Shown here one piece after another: positions 1 to 7,808 of a DNA stretch of 27,034 nucleotides. The notes under the pieces are model-generated. The model saw only the letters and a list, made by a program, of their open reading frames with translations. It did not search any database and was not told where the DNA came from. A program made the translations under genes and the position numbers. The stretch is from Marinoscillum sp964351885 (GTDB lineage: Bacteria; Bacteroidota; Bacteroidia; Cytophagales; Cyclobacteriaceae), in the NCBI GenBank assembly GCA_964351885.1, contig CAYGPP010000040.1, forward strand, positions 1-27,034, written 5' to 3'. Position 1 is the first letter of the stretch; each line of letters opens with the position of its first letter.

Positions 1-1
1 G

Positions 2-1045
2 TTAATAGTCCTTATATAGTTCCGGTTTTCTGACGAGCATTTCGAGGCTGAGTTCTACCAGAGCACCCATTTTTTTACATTGTAAAAATTCAGGTTCTTC
101 ATAAAAATCAGCGAGATCTTTGGCTAGAGTTGTGACATGCTCTTCAGGGGCAATGGTATCGTTTTTCATCGCCTTCAAAAGGTCAGCGATTCTGATACTC
201 TCGATTCGCACACGGTTAGAGATTAATGACCGCTCCTCTCTCTGATACTGTCTCACACTTTCAGGTGTGAGGAGTTTTAATCCGAGTTTAATAATTGGGT
301 TGTTTTGCTTGAAATATTGAGGGAGGTAAATATTTCTTCGTCCTTCGAAAGATTGTTGGTCGAAATCTATGGCCCTAAGTCGATAAACCACTTCTTCAAA
401 GTCGGGAGTAATGTCTATTACGAAATTACTAGAATGCATATCTCCTAACAATCTAACAAAACAGCGTTCATTGAATTTTACAAATTCTTTAGCTAACCTT
501 ATTTCGTTTAGGTTCTGATCTTTTAGATGGGTTTTGATAAACTGATCCGCTGGAATACCGACAATATGCTCCTCGATCAGCGTTTCCTCGTGAACAGCAT
601 AGTGGATTTTATTTGGAGAGAGTAAGTGCTCTAATTCCAGGCCGTAAATCCGAGAAGCATCTGCATTTTTAACGTAGAAATAATCGAAGTTATCATTGAG
701 GCGATTGACGATTCTAATTCTAAAAGGTTGGGTATTACCAAAGACACAAAGGTCTACTCTGTCTATGAAGAGGTGATCCACTACGGAGACATCACCATTT
801 GACTTTACAATAGCATAGATTGTTTTAAGTGCATAGTAGATCTCAGCCATTTGGTTTTGTGGATAAAAGACTGTTTCCCATAAGGTATCCTTGCCACTCC
901 GATCATAGAGAGGAATGGAGTTGTCATATCTCAATAGATCATTATAGGCGATAGGCATCTCTATTTCACGATCATATTGATGCAGATATGATCTGAGCGT
1001 TTCCTTGATTTTATAAGGAATTTTTTTCTTTTTAATTAATGCCAT
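2..1045 (-). CDS. Conserved hypothetical protein with kinase-like (APH-type) motifs
   Basis: A 347-residue protein of unrecognised family, with no signal peptide or membrane segment, so probably cytoplasmic. The order of motifs suggests a protein-kinase/aminoglycoside-phosphotransferase fold. K126 lies in a YFYVKN strand (possible ATP-binding Lys) and acidic residues follow in a helix near 136-139. A hinge-like TLIEEHIVGIPADQF sits at about 155-169. The catalytic-loop-like GDMHSSN at 201-207 would give D202 as base and N207 as metal ligand, and IDFD at 226-229 would be the DFG-equivalent. The first ~60 residues are charged and unassigned. The ATG overlaps the stop of the upstream glycosyltransferase gene by one base (TAATG), so the two are probably translationally coupled. 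The substrate is unknown. The kinase-like call is an inference from motif order. The stop codon lies at the window edge but the gene appears complete. Confidence 0.8.
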   Translation of the reverse strand: MALIKKKKIPYKIKETLRSYLHQYDREIEMPIAYNDLLRYDNSIPLYDRSGKDTLWETVFYPQNQMAEIYYALKTIYAIVKSNGDVSVVDHLFIDRVDLCVFGNTQPFRIRIVNRLNDNFDYFYVKNADASRIYGLELEHLLSPNKIHYAVHEETLIEEHIVGIPADQFIKTHLKDQNLNEIRLAKEFVKFNERCFVRLLGDMHSSNFVIDITPDFEEVVYRLRAIDFDQQSFEGRRNIYLPQYFKQNNPIIKLGLKLLTPESVRQYQREERSLISNRVRIESIRIADLLKAMKNDTIAPEEHVTTLAKDLADFYEEPEFLQCKKMGALVELSLEMLVRKPELYKDY

Positions 1046-2118
1046 TATGCCAAATTTCTAATGAAGTACTCTTCTGCTTGGTTTGCCCAAAACTGAAATT
1101 TTTGTTTCACATTTTTGTGGGTGGGTATGTAGTCATGCAATTTACTAATATCAAAAGTATCACTTCCGATACCTGCACCTGCTTTACTACCATCTAGGGC
1201 ATTGCATGCCTGCTCATAGTGTCCCTCTACTGGAACCATTAATACGGGTTTCCCCAAATACATGGCTTCACAGACTGACTCAAAACCAGCTGTGGTAACG
1301 TAGCCTTTTGCACTCGCCATCAGCTCTATGAATAGCTCATCATTAAGCTGATGGAATGTAAGATTCTCATCAACTTTGAGAGGGTTTTGAGCATCTTTCT
1401 TATCCCAAAATACATGAAGTTTCTGTTTGGGATGCTGCTCATGAAACTTATAGACATCAGCGGAGTAGCCTGGATTAACCATATAGATAAGAAAGTGATC
1501 TTTATTTGAAGTTTTGGTGACTTTGGCTTCCTCCCTGAGTAACGGGGGCACTACAATTAATTTCTTTTTCGGATGATTATCAAATGGTTGGAAGGAGAGT
1601 GCGAGTAATTTGGATGCGCCAAGACTAGCTATCTTATTGCCAATCAAGAGTGAAATTTTGTCTAATCTCCTTTTTTTGGGAAAGGTAAATTCAGGGTGCC
1701 CAAGGAGATATTGATGACCTATACAGATGAGTTTGGCTCTTGGTCGCTTTGCGAAATAGTACAAGCCACCTAGGAAGTCATAAAAATTAAGGATCACGTC
1801 AGGGTCATCTTCCTGAACTACACCGTCTATGGCTTTTATAGAAGCACTAAACTTAGGCGCTTTTAGCAATGAATAAACAATGGTGCGAAATGGTTTGACT
1901 GATTTTTGATCTTTGTCTGTAATAAAATTGGGACTCGCCAATTGGATTACTTCAGAGCCTATTTTTTGTAAAAAGAATTCTGGAATAATCCGGCGCTCAC
2001 TTTTGCCTACAATTACCCGTGTAATTTCATGTCCATACTTACGGAGCATTTCGGCAAGCGAAAGTGCTTGTGTCATGTGGCCCCTTCCTTCCCCCTGAAT
2101 GATAAATAAGTATTTCAC
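1045..2118 (-). CDS. Glycosyltransferase, GT1/GT28-like (GT-B fold)
   Basis: A 357-residue protein beginning MKYLFIIQGEGRGHMTQALS, typical of the N-terminal Rossmann domain of GT-B enzymes, with a GxGRGH motif near residues 9-14. The C-terminal donor-binding domain carries TTAGFESVCEAMYLGKP, then VPVEGHYEQ, which resembles the nucleotide-sugar-binding region of MurG/UGT-type transferases. No signal peptide or transmembrane helix is evident, so it likely acts at the cytoplasmic membrane face. The sugar donor and acceptor cannot be read from sequence. It starts 31 bases after the histidine kinase gene and overlaps the following kinase-like gene by one base. It may therefore belong to the same transcript as the two-component genes, though a small AT-rich inverted repeat lies in the gap. 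Confidence 0.8.
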   Translation of the reverse strand: MKYLFIIQGEGRGHMTQALSLAEMLRKYGHEITRVIVGKSERRIIPEFFLQKIGSEVIQLASPNFITDKDQKSVKPFRTIVYSLLKAPKFSASIKAIDGVVQEDDPDVILNFYDFLGGLYYFAKRPRAKLICIGHQYLLGHPEFTFPKKRRLDKISLLIGNKIASLGASKLLALSFQPFDNHPKKKLIVVPPLLREEAKVTKTSNKDHFLIYMVNPGYSADVYKFHEQHPKQKLHVFWDKKDAQNPLKVDENLTFHQLNDELFIELMASAKGYVTTAGFESVCEAMYLGKPVLMVPVEGHYEQACNALDGSKAGAGIGSDTFDISKLHDYIPTHKNVKQKFQFWANQAEEYFIRNLA

Positions 2119-2123
2119 TGACG

Positions 2124-2140
2124 TTAATTTGTGAAATTAA
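2124..2140. repeat. Perfect AT-rich inverted repeat in the kinase/glycosyltransferase gap
   Basis: TTAATTT-GTG-AAATTAA forms a perfect 7-3-7 inverted repeat that fills half of the 31-base gap between the histidine kinase gene and the glycosyltransferase gene. There is no U-tract, so it is a poor intrinsic terminator. It could be a weak hairpin or a protein-binding site. Confidence 0.4.
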
Positions 2141-2149
2141 GGTAGCGAT

Positions 2150-3523
2150 TTAGGCTGAGAACTTGAGCGTGAACTCTGTTCCTTCATTGATAATTGATTT
2201 TGCGGTAATGTTTCCATTATGATTCCGCATGATTTGTTTTGAGAGACTAAGGCCAATTCCAGAGCCACTTTTCTTGGTGGTGAAGAAAGGAATAAATATT
2301 TTTTTCATGGCTTCTTCTTCTATACCAGGGCCATTGTCTCTTATAGTTATCAGGGCACCTCCCTCTTTTCTCTGATGTGCTTTAATGATCAGTTTTTTCT
2401 CTGCTGTTGGATCGTCTAATTCGCCCAGTGCTTGTACGGCATTTTTCACAATATTGATGACCACTTGTTCTATTTGTTGTTCATCAATTTGAATGCATAG
2501 TTCATTAGGCACCTCCAAAACAACAGCCACCTTTCCCTCCGTGATATCATTTTTCAGGAGTGCTATTACATGATCAATTAACTCTTTGACACAGACTTCT
2601 GAGATATTTGGCAAGGTGATTCTTGTCATGTTTCTAAAGTCACTTACGAATCTAATTAAGCTTTCGCTGCGGCGATGAATTGTGTGGAGTGCAAGGTGGA
2701 GATCAGATATTTGTTCGTTATTGATCTCTGTTATGTCTTGGTCGTTACCTAGCCATTCTTCCATTTCAGTTTCCACTGTACGCGCCAAGGATGAAATCGG
2801 AGTGACAGAGTTCATGATCTCATGAGTAAGAACCCTTATCAAGTTTTGCCACGCTTCCATCTCTTTTTCCTCTAGTTCACTTTGGATATTTTGAAGTGAT
2901 ATCAGTTTGAATTCTTTGCCTTGGAGTGAGAGTTCTATGGCATAAATGGCCAATTGGACTTCATCCTCATCAGATTCACCAATTTTAATCAAGTCTCTTC
3001 CACCGGTTTTTAATTCAAGTAATGAGGTTACTAGATTTTCATTGACTTTTTTAAGTTGATTGACATTTTTTAGATGTTTGATGCCCAAGAGTTTGTTGGC
3101 TGTGGTATTGATTATCTGTATTTCACCTTCACTGTCAAAAGTGATGATTCCAATTCCGACATGCTGTACAATCGTTTTGAGATACTGGTAGCTTGCCTCT
3201 TTTTCAGCGCGAATTTCTCTGAATTTTTTAATGACAGCATTGAACTCTTTAAAGAGCTCGTCTAGACTAGTTCCTTCTTTTTTCGCAGGATAAGTATGTG
3301 AAAAATCGTCCCATCGGACACTCTGTAGGAAGCTTACCAGCTCCCGGTTAGTTCTCTCCAGAAAGTAATAGAGAAAGTAGCCTTGTACAGCTATTAATAC
3401 GCCAATCAGGACTTTCGTTATGCTATAGCTGTCTGTGTAAAATAGGCTAGCGAAGACAAACATGGTTAGACCTAGTAGGAAGATTCTTCCAATCAGCTGA
3501 TATTGGAATTTATTATAGCCCAT
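2150..3523 (-). CDS. Sensor histidine kinase, NtrB-like
   Basis: Membrane-bound histidine kinase that would phosphorylate the NtrC-type regulator encoded just upstream. Taking the ATG at 3523 gives 457 residues; a 3-codon longer version would need a TTG. Visible parts (numbered from that ATG) are two hydrophobic segments at about 9-30 and 34-55 with a very short periplasmic link, a linker helix, a PAS-type domain at about 112-210, and a HisKA H-box with LTHEIMNS (H234). The ATPase domain has NIVKNAVQAL (N-box), DNGPG (G1), IFIPFFTTK (F-box) and GSGIGLSL (G2), all intact. The sensor is probably the membrane segment or the PAS domain, since there is almost no extracytoplasmic loop. The start overlaps the regulator's stop by 11 bases, typical of coupled two-component genes. 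The stimulus is unknown. Confidence 0.9.
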   Translation of the reverse strand: MGYNKFQYQLIGRIFLLGLTMFVFASLFYTDSYSITKVLIGVLIAVQGYFLYYFLERTNRELVSFLQSVRWDDFSHTYPAKKEGTSLDELFKEFNAVIKKFREIRAEKEASYQYLKTIVQHVGIGIITFDSEGEIQIINTTANKLLGIKHLKNVNQLKKVNENLVTSLLELKTGGRDLIKIGESDEDEVQLAIYAIELSLQGKEFKLISLQNIQSELEEKEMEAWQNLIRVLTHEIMNSVTPISSLARTVETEMEEWLGNDQDITEINNEQISDLHLALHTIHRRSESLIRFVSDFRNMTRITLPNISEVCVKELIDHVIALLKNDITEGKVAVVLEVPNELCIQIDEQQIEQVVINIVKNAVQALGELDDPTAEKKLIIKAHQRKEGGALITIRDNGPGIEEEAMKKIFIPFFTTKKSGSGIGLSLSKQIMRNHNGNITAKSIINEGTEFTLKFSA

Positions 3524-4898
3524 ACTTTTCAAGTCTTCTATAGAGAGAAGCTCTGGTCAGGCCTAGTTCTTTAGCTGCTTTTGAGATGTTGCCATTGTGC
3601 TTATTGACTGCTCTTTGGATCACGTGTTTTTCTACTTCGTCCAAATTAAAATTGTCAGTTTCCATGCCTCCTGATCCTTCAGTCTTGCTAGCCAAAAAGA
3701 AAAAGTCATCAGGTCCAAGTGTGTCCGTGTCGCTCATGATGATGGCTCTTTCGATTGCGTGCTGAAGTTCACGGATATTCCCAGGCCAATCATATTTTTG
3801 AAGCTTTTTGATAGTAGCAGGTGCTATGCTTCTAATCGTCTTCCGATACTTAGTATTGTAAGTTTTCATGAAATGCTCTGCCAATAGCGGAATATCGTCA
3901 CTGCGATCTCTGAGAGGCGGAAGTTGAATTTCCACAGTATTGATTCTATAGAGTAGATCCTGTCTAAAGGTACTCTCACCTACCATATCGTAGATTGGCA
4001 TATTGGTCGCACAAATCAGCCTAATGTCAATACTAAGCTCTTGATTGGAGCCAATTCGGGTGATTTTACGGTTTTGAAGGGCCGTCAAGAGCTTCGATTG
4101 CAGAGGCATATTTAGGTTTCCTATTTCATCTAAAAACAGTGTTCCATTATTAGCTATCTCAAATCGGCCGGCTCTGTCTTCTTTAGCATCCGTATAAGCA
4201 CCTTTCTTATGACCAAAGAGCTCACTTTCAAATAGGCTTTCAGTAATGGCGCCCATATCCACTCCGATGAATACATTGTCTTTTCGATGTGACTTTTGAT
4301 GGATTGCACGTGCGATCAATTCTTTACCTGTTCCATTTTCTCCGAGTATGAGCACGTTAGCATCAGTGCCAGCTACTTTATCAATGATCTTAAATACGTC
4401 CTTGATTTCCTGACTTTCACCAATGATATCTTTGAAAGCAAGATTGCTGTCTTCTTGAAGTTGCTTACTGGTTTGCTTAAGCTGAGATACTTCTTTGTAT
4501 GATTCCTTTAATTTACCAGCACTATTAAGTGTAGCAATAAGTTTCTCGTTTTGCCATGGCTTCAAGACGAAATCCGTTGCTCCAGCTTTTAGAGCTCGTA
4601 CCGCCATCTCCACATCACCAAATGCGGTAATTAATACTACAACTGCCTGAGGGTCTTTATCCAGGATTTGTTCCAACCAATAAAACCCCTCTTTGCCGCT
4701 AGTGATGTCCTTACTGAAGTTCATGTCCAGCAGGATGAGATCATAAACATCATTATTCAGAAGGAATGGAATTTTCTTAGGATTCTTTTCGATTAGCACT
4801 TCTTTCGCATGCTTTTTCAAGAGCATTTTGGCTGCTAAGAGTACATCTTCATCATCATCAATAATGAGTATTTTTCCTAATTCCTTTTCTGTGGACAT
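3513..4898 (-). CDS. Sigma-54-dependent response regulator, NtrC family
   Basis: A 461-residue activator with three domains. The receiver (about 8-125) has an acidic pocket D14-D16, phospho-acceptor D58 in LILLDMN and conserved K113 in LKPW. The AAA+ domain (about 155-390) has Walker A GENGTGKE at 186-193, Walker B GTLFLDEIG at 252-260 and a WPGNIREL segment at 371-378. A Fis-type helix-turn-helix occupies about 420-461. The sigma-54-contacting loop reads GAYTDA (233-238) instead of the canonical GAFTGA; I recall D-containing variants from Bacteroidota relatives, but this was not checked. It would hydrolyse ATP to open promoters bound by RpoN polymerase. It is co-encoded with the histidine kinase. 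Its own upstream gap holds a TGGCAC element like a -24 box. Targets are unknown; the adjacent export genes are candidates. Confidence 0.92.
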   Translation of the reverse strand: MSTEKELGKILIIDDDEDVLLAAKMLLKKHAKEVLIEKNPKKIPFLLNNDVYDLILLDMNFSKDITSGKEGFYWLEQILDKDPQAVVVLITAFGDVEMAVRALKAGATDFVLKPWQNEKLIATLNSAGKLKESYKEVSQLKQTSKQLQEDSNLAFKDIIGESQEIKDVFKIIDKVAGTDANVLILGENGTGKELIARAIHQKSHRKDNVFIGVDMGAITESLFESELFGHKKGAYTDAKEDRAGRFEIANNGTLFLDEIGNLNMPLQSKLLTALQNRKITRIGSNQELSIDIRLICATNMPIYDMVGESTFRQDLLYRINTVEIQLPPLRDRSDDIPLLAEHFMKTYNTKYRKTIRSIAPATIKKLQKYDWPGNIRELQHAIERAIIMSDTDTLGPDDFFFLASKTEGSGGMETDNFNLDEVEKHVIQRAVNKHNGNISKAAKELGLTRASLYRRLEKYGL

Positions 4899-4928
4899 GT
4901 GTTTGCTTAATTAAAGTCAATCCGAAAT

Positions 4929-4944
4929 TACCAGAACTGTGCCA
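4929..4944 (-). promoter_or_regulatory. Possible sigma-54 promoter of the response regulator/kinase operon
   Basis: On the minus strand the sequence is TGGCAC-N5-TGGTA. The -24 half matches the sigma-54 consensus TGGCAC exactly, while the -12 half differs from TTGCA at two positions. It lies 31 bases upstream of the regulator's ATG in the 135-base gap after the tolC-like gene, which fits autoregulation by the NtrC-type protein. The weak -12 element keeps confidence low. Confidence 0.35.
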
Positions 4945-5033
4945 AGCTAATCAATTCTACAATAAGGATAATGAGGGACTGTTAAATAACACGAAGTGCT
5001 CGTAAATGTACACTCTGCGGAATGTAATTGTTC

Positions 5034-6464
5034 TTATTCGTACAGTTTCATATAGTCCAAATATGGTAACCCAACGCTGAAAGGCAACTCAGCTTTAAGT
5101 TTCTCAAATTTCACAAGTACGTCTAAATACTTGATCATTGAACTAATGTATTTGTCCTGTTGGATATTGAGTTTGAAAAGGTCACTTTCGCCACTTTCAA
5201 GATTAAAAACTTCCGCCAGAAACAGGCGGTTGTAGTTCTCGGTGATTTCTAGATATTGATTAGTCAATCTTTCATTAGTCTTCAGTTCAGCATATGAGGC
5301 TTGCACTCCAGTCAGTATCTCTTGTTTCGTTTGGTCTACATCAAACCCAATACTCTCCTGGTAAACCCTCGTTTTCTGTAGCTTTCCTCTTTCTTTTCTC
5401 AAAAATATTGGGATCGAAAAGTCCATTCCGATTTTATAGTTTTCCGTCCATTCCGGTGTTTCCACCCCATCCTTACTGAACGGAGCGTCAATGAGGCTAT
5501 AGCTCAGATTAAGTTCTGGCTTAAGATTTTCTCGGTTGAGCCGCTGCTCTACATCTAATTGCTTTTGCTTCGTCGTGAGTTTGAGTATTTCAGGGTGATT
5601 TTCTAAAGCCCATTCTATGAGGTCGTTAATAGTGGAGTCATTGGGGACAATGCCTAATGAGTTTTCCCTTGATGGGAGGACAGACTCACCCAATTCCATA
5701 GGCACATTATCCGCGTCCCAGAGGTGAATGGATATAGCGAGTCTTGCCTGTCTTAGATCAAGGGCGGCTTTTTCAAAGTCCGCCATTCTCGTTTGATAAG
5801 TTATTTTCGCTTGTATCGTGTCGATTACAGCTACTTCACCAAAGTCATAATCTAGTTTTACCCGTCTGAAAATCTCTTCAGCTATGTCCTTACTCTTTTC
5901 TATGAGCTCGAATTGGACATAAGCGCCATACCACTCCCAGTAAGCCTTATTAATATTGAGAAGCATTTTATTGGCAATTTTGATACGTTCTGCATCGGCA
6001 AGGCTTCCATAAAGGACAGCTTGTTTGACCATTGCTCTTCGCTCATCAATAAATAGGCCTTTACCTATGGGTAAACTGACACCCGTAGACACTTGCCAAA
6101 AATCGGAGCTTGGATCTATGAAGTTTTCAGCTCCGAGGTACGCTCCATCATTTCGATAGACTTCTACTTTTGGGTCTATTGGAAACCATAATGGAACCTT
6201 CAGTACATTGTAGAATTTGTCATAATAGGTTTTGTCCTTGAACTGCTTTGCATCGTACGAGGACTCTAGTTTTGGATCAAAAGCTCCTCGCGCTTGTCTG
6301 AGTTGAGCTTCTGCTAGGTCAGTTTGTAGTTCTGCTTGCTTAAGTATCGGATGATTCACTTTAGCTATTTCTACCAATTCTGAGAGGTAGAGATAAGTAG
6401 TATCCTGTTGAGCATAGGAGAAAAGGACCAAGAGCAGACAAAAAGTGAAAGTCAGCTTTCTCAT
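5034..6464 (-). CDS. TolC-family outer-membrane efflux protein of the type-I-like exporter
   Basis: A 476-residue outer-membrane factor with a signal peptide (charged MRK, hydrophobic core, likely cleavage after SYA near residue 18). The first helical repeat has the usual form of an OEP domain, with NHPILKQAELQ and AEAQLRQARGAFDPKL at about 36-63. A second repeat with NHPEILKLTTKQKQLDVEQR lies near 290-310. The family forms a trimeric beta-barrel plus periplasmic alpha-tunnel that docks on a HlyD-type adaptor. Its ATG overlaps the adaptor's TGA by four bases, making it the third exporter gene of the operon tetR-ABC-hlyD-tolC. A weak hairpin (AGCAC-TTC-GTGTT) follows the stop, but no strong terminator does, so readthrough into the two-component genes is possible. 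Confidence 0.9.
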   Translation of the reverse strand: MRKLTFTFCLLLVLFSYAQQDTTYLYLSELVEIAKVNHPILKQAELQTDLAEAQLRQARGAFDPKLESSYDAKQFKDKTYYDKFYNVLKVPLWFPIDPKVEVYRNDGAYLGAENFIDPSSDFWQVSTGVSLPIGKGLFIDERRAMVKQAVLYGSLADAERIKIANKMLLNINKAYWEWYGAYVQFELIEKSKDIAEEIFRRVKLDYDFGEVAVIDTIQAKITYQTRMADFEKAALDLRQARLAISIHLWDADNVPMELGESVLPSRENSLGIVPNDSTINDLIEWALENHPEILKLTTKQKQLDVEQRLNRENLKPELNLSYSLIDAPFSKDGVETPEWTENYKIGMDFSIPIFLRKERGKLQKTRVYQESIGFDVDQTKQEILTGVQASYAELKTNERLTNQYLEITENYNRLFLAEVFNLESGESDLFKLNIQQDKYISSMIKYLDVLVKFEKLKAELPFSVGLPYLDYMKLYE

Positions 6465-7807
6465 TTTTTCTCATTCATTTTTATCTGACCGTCTTCATAT
6501 ATACTTGGAGGGAAGCCGTTAAGCTGTCTCCATAGCTCAAACCAGATGGCTACATCGTTGAGCATTACCCACCCTTTTATGCCAGAGCCCATTCTCAGTT
6601 GCTCTGGCCATGGCTCGGTTGGGTCAGGTGTAACTAAAATCCTAAAAGAACCAGGTTTGCTTTCAACGCGATCAATGACTCTCACAATACCTCCAAAAGT
6701 ACCCACTGATACGTTTGGCCATCCCGAAAATTGAAGTGCCGGCCAGCCGTCAAACTCAATTCGCACAGGTCTTCCGATGGAAATAAAGGGCAAGTCCATT
6801 GCTTTGATGAACATCTCTGCGGCCATATCATCGGTTTCTGGCATAATGGTAGCTACTGCTTCACCCTCTTTGATGGTCTCACCAATACCTGCTTTCAATG
6901 CTCTTACCACATAACCTGATTGTGGCGCAATAACTTGATATTGCTGATTCCTAATTTCAAGATTTGCATACTCATTTCGCATTTTTGCCAGTGATCCTTC
7001 TGCATCAAATAAGTCAGCCAATGTGGTACTTAGGGTTGATTGGGCTTTACTTATTTTATCCAAATACTCAGCTTCTGTTCCAGCTATATCAACGCGCGCA
7101 TTGATCAACTCGGCTTTTGTTTGGAGCCATTTATTTTCGGCTTCCACTACTTTAGCCTGTCCTTCCTGATACTTGGATTCCAAATCTTGATACTTGGTCA
7201 AAGGGATATTTCCTGCCTCATACCGAGTGCGGTTTCTATCGAATACACTTTCAGCATTACTAAAAGCTATTTTTATAGATTCGTAGTAGGCACTATCACT
7301 TTGAAGTTTCAGTTGGGCTTGTATTAATTTATTGCGGACCTGTTTTAGTTTTATTCTTCTGCCATCTTGTAGCGCAACGATCTGCCTCTCGAGAGCTTCT
7401 CGCTTTTCTCGCTTGGCAATGATGCCAGATTCTTTAGCACTAATCTGTTCTTGTGTTCTAGCCAATAGGTTTGGATCAAAGTACTTATCCTTGACCTCTC
7501 CCAACAGCAATATGGTATCACCCTTAGAAACAAATTGACCTTCCGAAATCTTCCAGCTGATTATCCTTCCGGGAATCGCACTCTCAATCGTTTGTGGTCT
7601 ATTTTTTGGATTTAGAGCTGTAATGGTTCCTGTGCCCCTGAGGTTTTGCTGCCAAGGCAAAAACATTGCTAAAATGAGAACGACTACCATGATGACGAGC
7701 ACCTTCGCTAGCAACCTGCCCATGCCAGGTGTTTTCAACGTTCTCAGAGAATAGAGCTGAGACTCGTCTATTTTTTCTTCTGTTTTTGAGTCTGAAATGT
7801 CCAACAT
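6461..7807 (-). CDS. HlyD-family periplasmic adaptor (membrane fusion protein)
   Basis: A 448-residue adaptor with one N-terminal membrane anchor (about 33-50, rich in V, L and I, ending AMFLPWQQ). A first half of the biotinyl-lipoyl-like barrel follows, with IPGRIISWKISEGQFVSKGD near 89-108, then a long charged coiled-coil hairpin at about 115-285. The second lipoyl half has APQSGYVVRALKAGIGETIKEGE near 297-319, and the C-terminus is beta-rich. Such proteins bridge an inner-membrane ABC exporter and TolC. It starts one base after the ABC gene's stop and overlaps the tolC-like gene by four bases, so the three subunits are probably made from one message. The substrate is unknown. Confidence 0.9.
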   Translation of the reverse strand: MLDISDSKTEEKIDESQLYSLRTLKTPGMGRLLAKVLVIMVVVLILAMFLPWQQNLRGTGTITALNPKNRPQTIESAIPGRIISWKISEGQFVSKGDTILLLGEVKDKYFDPNLLARTQEQISAKESGIIAKREKREALERQIVALQDGRRIKLKQVRNKLIQAQLKLQSDSAYYESIKIAFSNAESVFDRNRTRYEAGNIPLTKYQDLESKYQEGQAKVVEAENKWLQTKAELINARVDIAGTEAEYLDKISKAQSTLSTTLADLFDAEGSLAKMRNEYANLEIRNQQYQVIAPQSGYVVRALKAGIGETIKEGEAVATIMPETDDMAAEMFIKAMDLPFISIGRPVRIEFDGWPALQFSGWPNVSVGTFGGIVRVIDRVESKPGSFRILVTPDPTEPWPEQLRMGSGIKGWVMLNDVAIWFELWRQLNGFPPSIYEDGQIKMNEKK

Positions 7808-7808
7808 C

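Noticed and set aside
5033..5034. Strong terminator after the first tolC-like gene
   Set aside because: Only a five-pair hairpin without a proper U-tract was found in the 4899-5033 gap.
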